From: an uncultured Verrucomicrobiota bacterium
Lineage (GTDB): Bacteria > Verrucomicrobiota > Kiritimatiellia > SS1-B-03-39 > UBA6053
Assembly (NCBI GenBank): GCA_937127435.1
Contig: CAKZLZ010000093.1
Coordinates: 1 to 53,627 of the forward strand
Direction: 5' to 3'
Length of the DNA stretch: 53,627 nucleotides
Shown here: positions 51,860-53,627 of the stretch, one piece after another
Numbering within the stretch: the first letter of the stretch is position 1
Layout: every line of letters begins with the position of its first letter
Made by a program: the position numbers and the translations under genes
Notes under the pieces: model-generated
Told to the model about the DNA's origin: nothing
Databases searched by the model: none
Seen by the model: only the letters and a program-made list of their open reading frames with translations

Positions 51860-52036
51860 TCATTCGGGGTCATTCGGGGCTGACCACAGGTTTTTGTTGT
51901 AAATCAACATCTTAAAACGGGGATCAGAAAAAAAAGGCCTCTTAAACAAATTTTTTATAGGGGGTTCTGGCGCTAAAGAAATTTGTATTCGCGAGAATCC
52001 CCCTCCCAAAAAAGCTCTAAGGGTCGGATGTCCCCC
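51860..52036 (+). repeat. Dispersed repeat, copy 2
   Basis: It shares the ordered blocks GGGGCTGACCACAGGTTT, ATCAACATCTTAAAACGG, CTCTTAAAC, TTTTTTATAG, GGCGCTAAAG, CGCGAGAATCCCCCTCCCAA and GGATGTCCCCC with 50641-50815, in the same orientation. The differences are scattered substitutions and short indels, so the copies are old. Confidence 0.85.
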
Positions 52037-52249
52037 CTTCTGCTGTTACAAGTGTTTCATACTGAGAAGAAAGCTGTGGCCAGCCTCCACTCGCAGGACC
52101 TTTCACAGAGAATACAGTAAAAATGATTGCCCTGTTCACGTGTGCTCTTTCAGGCAGAACCCATGCTCCCGGTATAAGCACGGGAAACTCTTCCGGTTTT
52201 GTATGTGCTGAAAGCTTGTGATTCTGAAATTTTTACGAAAGATTTATGT

Positions 52250-53627
52250 ATGAAAAATATATTCAGCTTTCGGACCGCCGGCCGGTTTTTTCTGTTGTTT
52301 TGCGCAGGCCTCTCATCCTTTTTATATGCGAATACCCGGATTGAACTGGTGGACGAACAAATTTTATCCACCGAGGATGTTCTGCAGAACGTCACCGATG
52401 AAAGTGATAAAAAAGCATTTGAGCGGAAATTGAGTCTGCTTAAAAAAGAGCGGGAAATTCTGGTTCGCCGAATGTCCCTGCAGGCGAAAGAGCAGGCCCT
52501 GTCGGGAAAATTCAATCAGAACGCAAAGCAGCAGTTCACGGATTTTCTAAGCAGCATTGATTTCGGGGTGCAGGAGTACGAAAATAAACTGAAGACTTTA
52601 AAAGGACAGATTCAAAATCATATTGCCGAACGTGAAAATTTAGAAACTCAGATTGAACGCCTGAAGCTCGAAGGCGAAACCGGGGCGAACGCCTTAACCG
52701 AAATGGAAATGCAGCGGGATGTCCTGATCGAAGAAATGCGGGCCTTTCGTTTGGAACAGCGAAGTCTCGAGTTTAAGATCAGGCTGATTCAGGAAGGCGT
52801 CACCCTCAAGACAAATTTGGATGCGCTGCCGGTGAATCCGCGGCCGACCACCCGGAATCTATTTGAACTGCGGAGATATTTGCAGGGGCAAAAGAACGCA
52901 AAAATGGACACGGAAGTTCTGGTGGAGAATCTGAAGGAGCAAAGAGAAGGAATTCTCGAAGCGCAAAAGATTTCCAAAGCCCAACTGGAATCACTGGATG
53001 CAGAAATTTCGGTGCTGAATGATAAACTGTCAGGGATCAATAAACTGTTAAAAAAAGATGCGCTGTTGAGCCGGGCCCGGGCCCAGAAGCGGCTGGTTTC
53101 CCGAATTACCGATGCGGAAAATGCGCAGGTCCTGTTTTTAGAAAAAAGTATTGATACGCTCAGAGACACCTTGGAGCTGTATAAAAAAAACATCCACTTC
53201 CGTGAGGATTACAACAAAAAATATTTCGATGGGTATTTCCGCCGGATTTTAATTCCGCTGGCTTCAATTTCAGGTATTTTCATTTTGTATTTCCTGTTGA
53301 GCCGGATTCTTTTCCCCTTTGTCTTTGAAAGTGATGAATTGTTTAACGCCCGCCGACTCGGAGGATACAGTGTTGTCATCCTTTCGTTTATAATTATCAG
53401 CCTGTACTTTTTAGATGATTTGCAGGCGATTGCCACGGTCTTCGGAATTGCGGGTGCGGCACTGGTCATCGCTTTGCAGGATCTATTGTCCTCTATCGCC
53501 GGCTGGTTTGTTATTGTATCGAGCCGGAAAGTAAAGGTGGGCGACCGGGTGGAGGTGGAGGGAACCCGTGGCGACATTATCGACATCCAACTTTTACGCA
53601 CCACCCTGATTGAATTAAATGAAGGGT
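52250..53627 (+). CDS. MscS-type mechanosensitive channel with long coiled coil, 3' truncated
   Basis: The ATG at 52250 begins a frame that stays open to the window edge (459 residues visible). A signal peptide (FFLLFCAGLSSFLYA) is followed by about 280 residues of strongly heptad-like charged helix (KKAFERKLSLLKKEREILVR, NHIAERENLETQIERLKLEG, RDVLIEEMRAFRLEQRSLEF). About three membrane helices follow (LIPLASISGIFILYFLLSRI and later), then the MscS pore and beta domain: GIAGAALVIALQDLLSSIAG followed by WFVIVSSRKVKVGDRVEVEG and TRGDIIDIQLLRTTLIE. Large MscK-like channels release osmolytes under membrane tension, and the periplasmic coiled coil is typical of them. The C-terminal domain is beyond the window. 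Confidence 0.88.
   Translation, partial: MKNIFSFRTAGRFFLLFCAGLSSFLYANTRIELVDEQILSTEDVLQNVTDESDKKAFERKLSLLKKEREILVRRMSLQAKEQALSGKFNQNAKQQFTDFLSSIDFGVQEYENKLKTLKGQIQNHIAERENLETQIERLKLEGETGANALTEMEMQRDVLIEEMRAFRLEQRSLEFKIRLIQEGVTLKTNLDALPVNPRPTTRNLFELRRYLQGQKNAKMDTEVLVENLKEQREGILEAQKISKAQLESLDAEISVLNDKLSGINKLLKKDALLSRARAQKRLVSRITDAENAQVLFLEKSIDTLRDTLELYKKNIHFREDYNKKYFDGYFRRILIPLASISGIFILYFLLSRILFPFVFESDELFNARRLGGYSVVILSFIIISLYFLDDLQAIATVFGIAGAALVIALQDLLSSIAGWFVIVSSRKVKVGDRVEVEGTRGDIIDIQLLRTTLIELNEG

Larger units (their letters stand above)
51719..52249. other. Gap with the second repeat copy
   Basis: These 531 bases contain no gene. They hold the inverted-repeat arm at 51838-51857 and the second repeat copy at 51860-52036. 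The part 52040-52249 before the MscS gene has no clear promoter or hairpin. Confidence 0.5.

Overview
The window looks like chromosome of a marine or aquatic member of the Verrucomicrobiota, probably class Opitutae. The reasons are the combination of four proteins with C-terminal PEP-CTERM (or near-PEP-CTERM) sorting tails, an autotransporter-associated beta-strand repeat protein, a LacI regulator of the type common in Opitutales, a TIGR03663/Agl23-type membrane protein, secreted proteins with HEAT or SLA1-like (SHD1) domains, and many Sec signal peptides. This is inferred from protein features; no rRNA or other taxonomic marker is present.

Layout. 0-4 kb: end of a TPR gene, a lipoprotein and an Agl23-like polytopic protein in one overlapping operon, then a convergent REP-associated tyrosine transposase (RAYT). 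4-8.5 kb: cardiolipin synthase with an outer-membrane-like protein, and a divergent run of exported proteins including a two-domain VOC lipoprotein broken by an in-frame amber codon. 8.5-13.4 kb: a four-gene minus-strand operon (PDZ/GspC-like protein, two large exported proteins, queG). 13.5-17.2 kb: a serine-type sulfatase and a DUF3015-DUF4105 pair. 17.3-23.8 kb: housekeeping core with RNase P RNA, a group 2 sigma factor, apt, pdxB, an FHA protein overlapping a pseudopilin, DNA photolyase and tRNA-Gln.

23.8-30.9 kb: the most interesting block. A five-gene minus-strand cluster (small DoxX/MauE-like membrane protein, VTT/TVP38 protein, DUF547 protein, ArsS-like radical SAM enzyme, disulfide oxidoreductase) with tight start-stop overlaps is divergent from a metallophosphoesterase-like protein and a sodium:solute symporter. 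The module resembles arsenosugar-type clusters, but no ArsM methyltransferase or arsenic repressor is visible here. The phosphoesterase has lost several metal ligands and has gained a cysteine-rich insert. An ECF sigma and anti-sigma pair and an AraC regulator follow.

33.5-52 kb: a secretome and glycan-related accessory region. It holds an autotransporter-repeat PEP-CTERM protein, a 1.38 kaa C25-like multidomain protein, a LamG plus BNR_4 protein related to the fold of ulvan lyases, three small PEP-CTERM or PEP-CTERM-like proteins, a LacI regulator, and a protein with a degenerate sialate-esterase motif. The long gaps in this region carry dispersed repeats. The window ends inside a large coiled-coil MscS-type channel gene.
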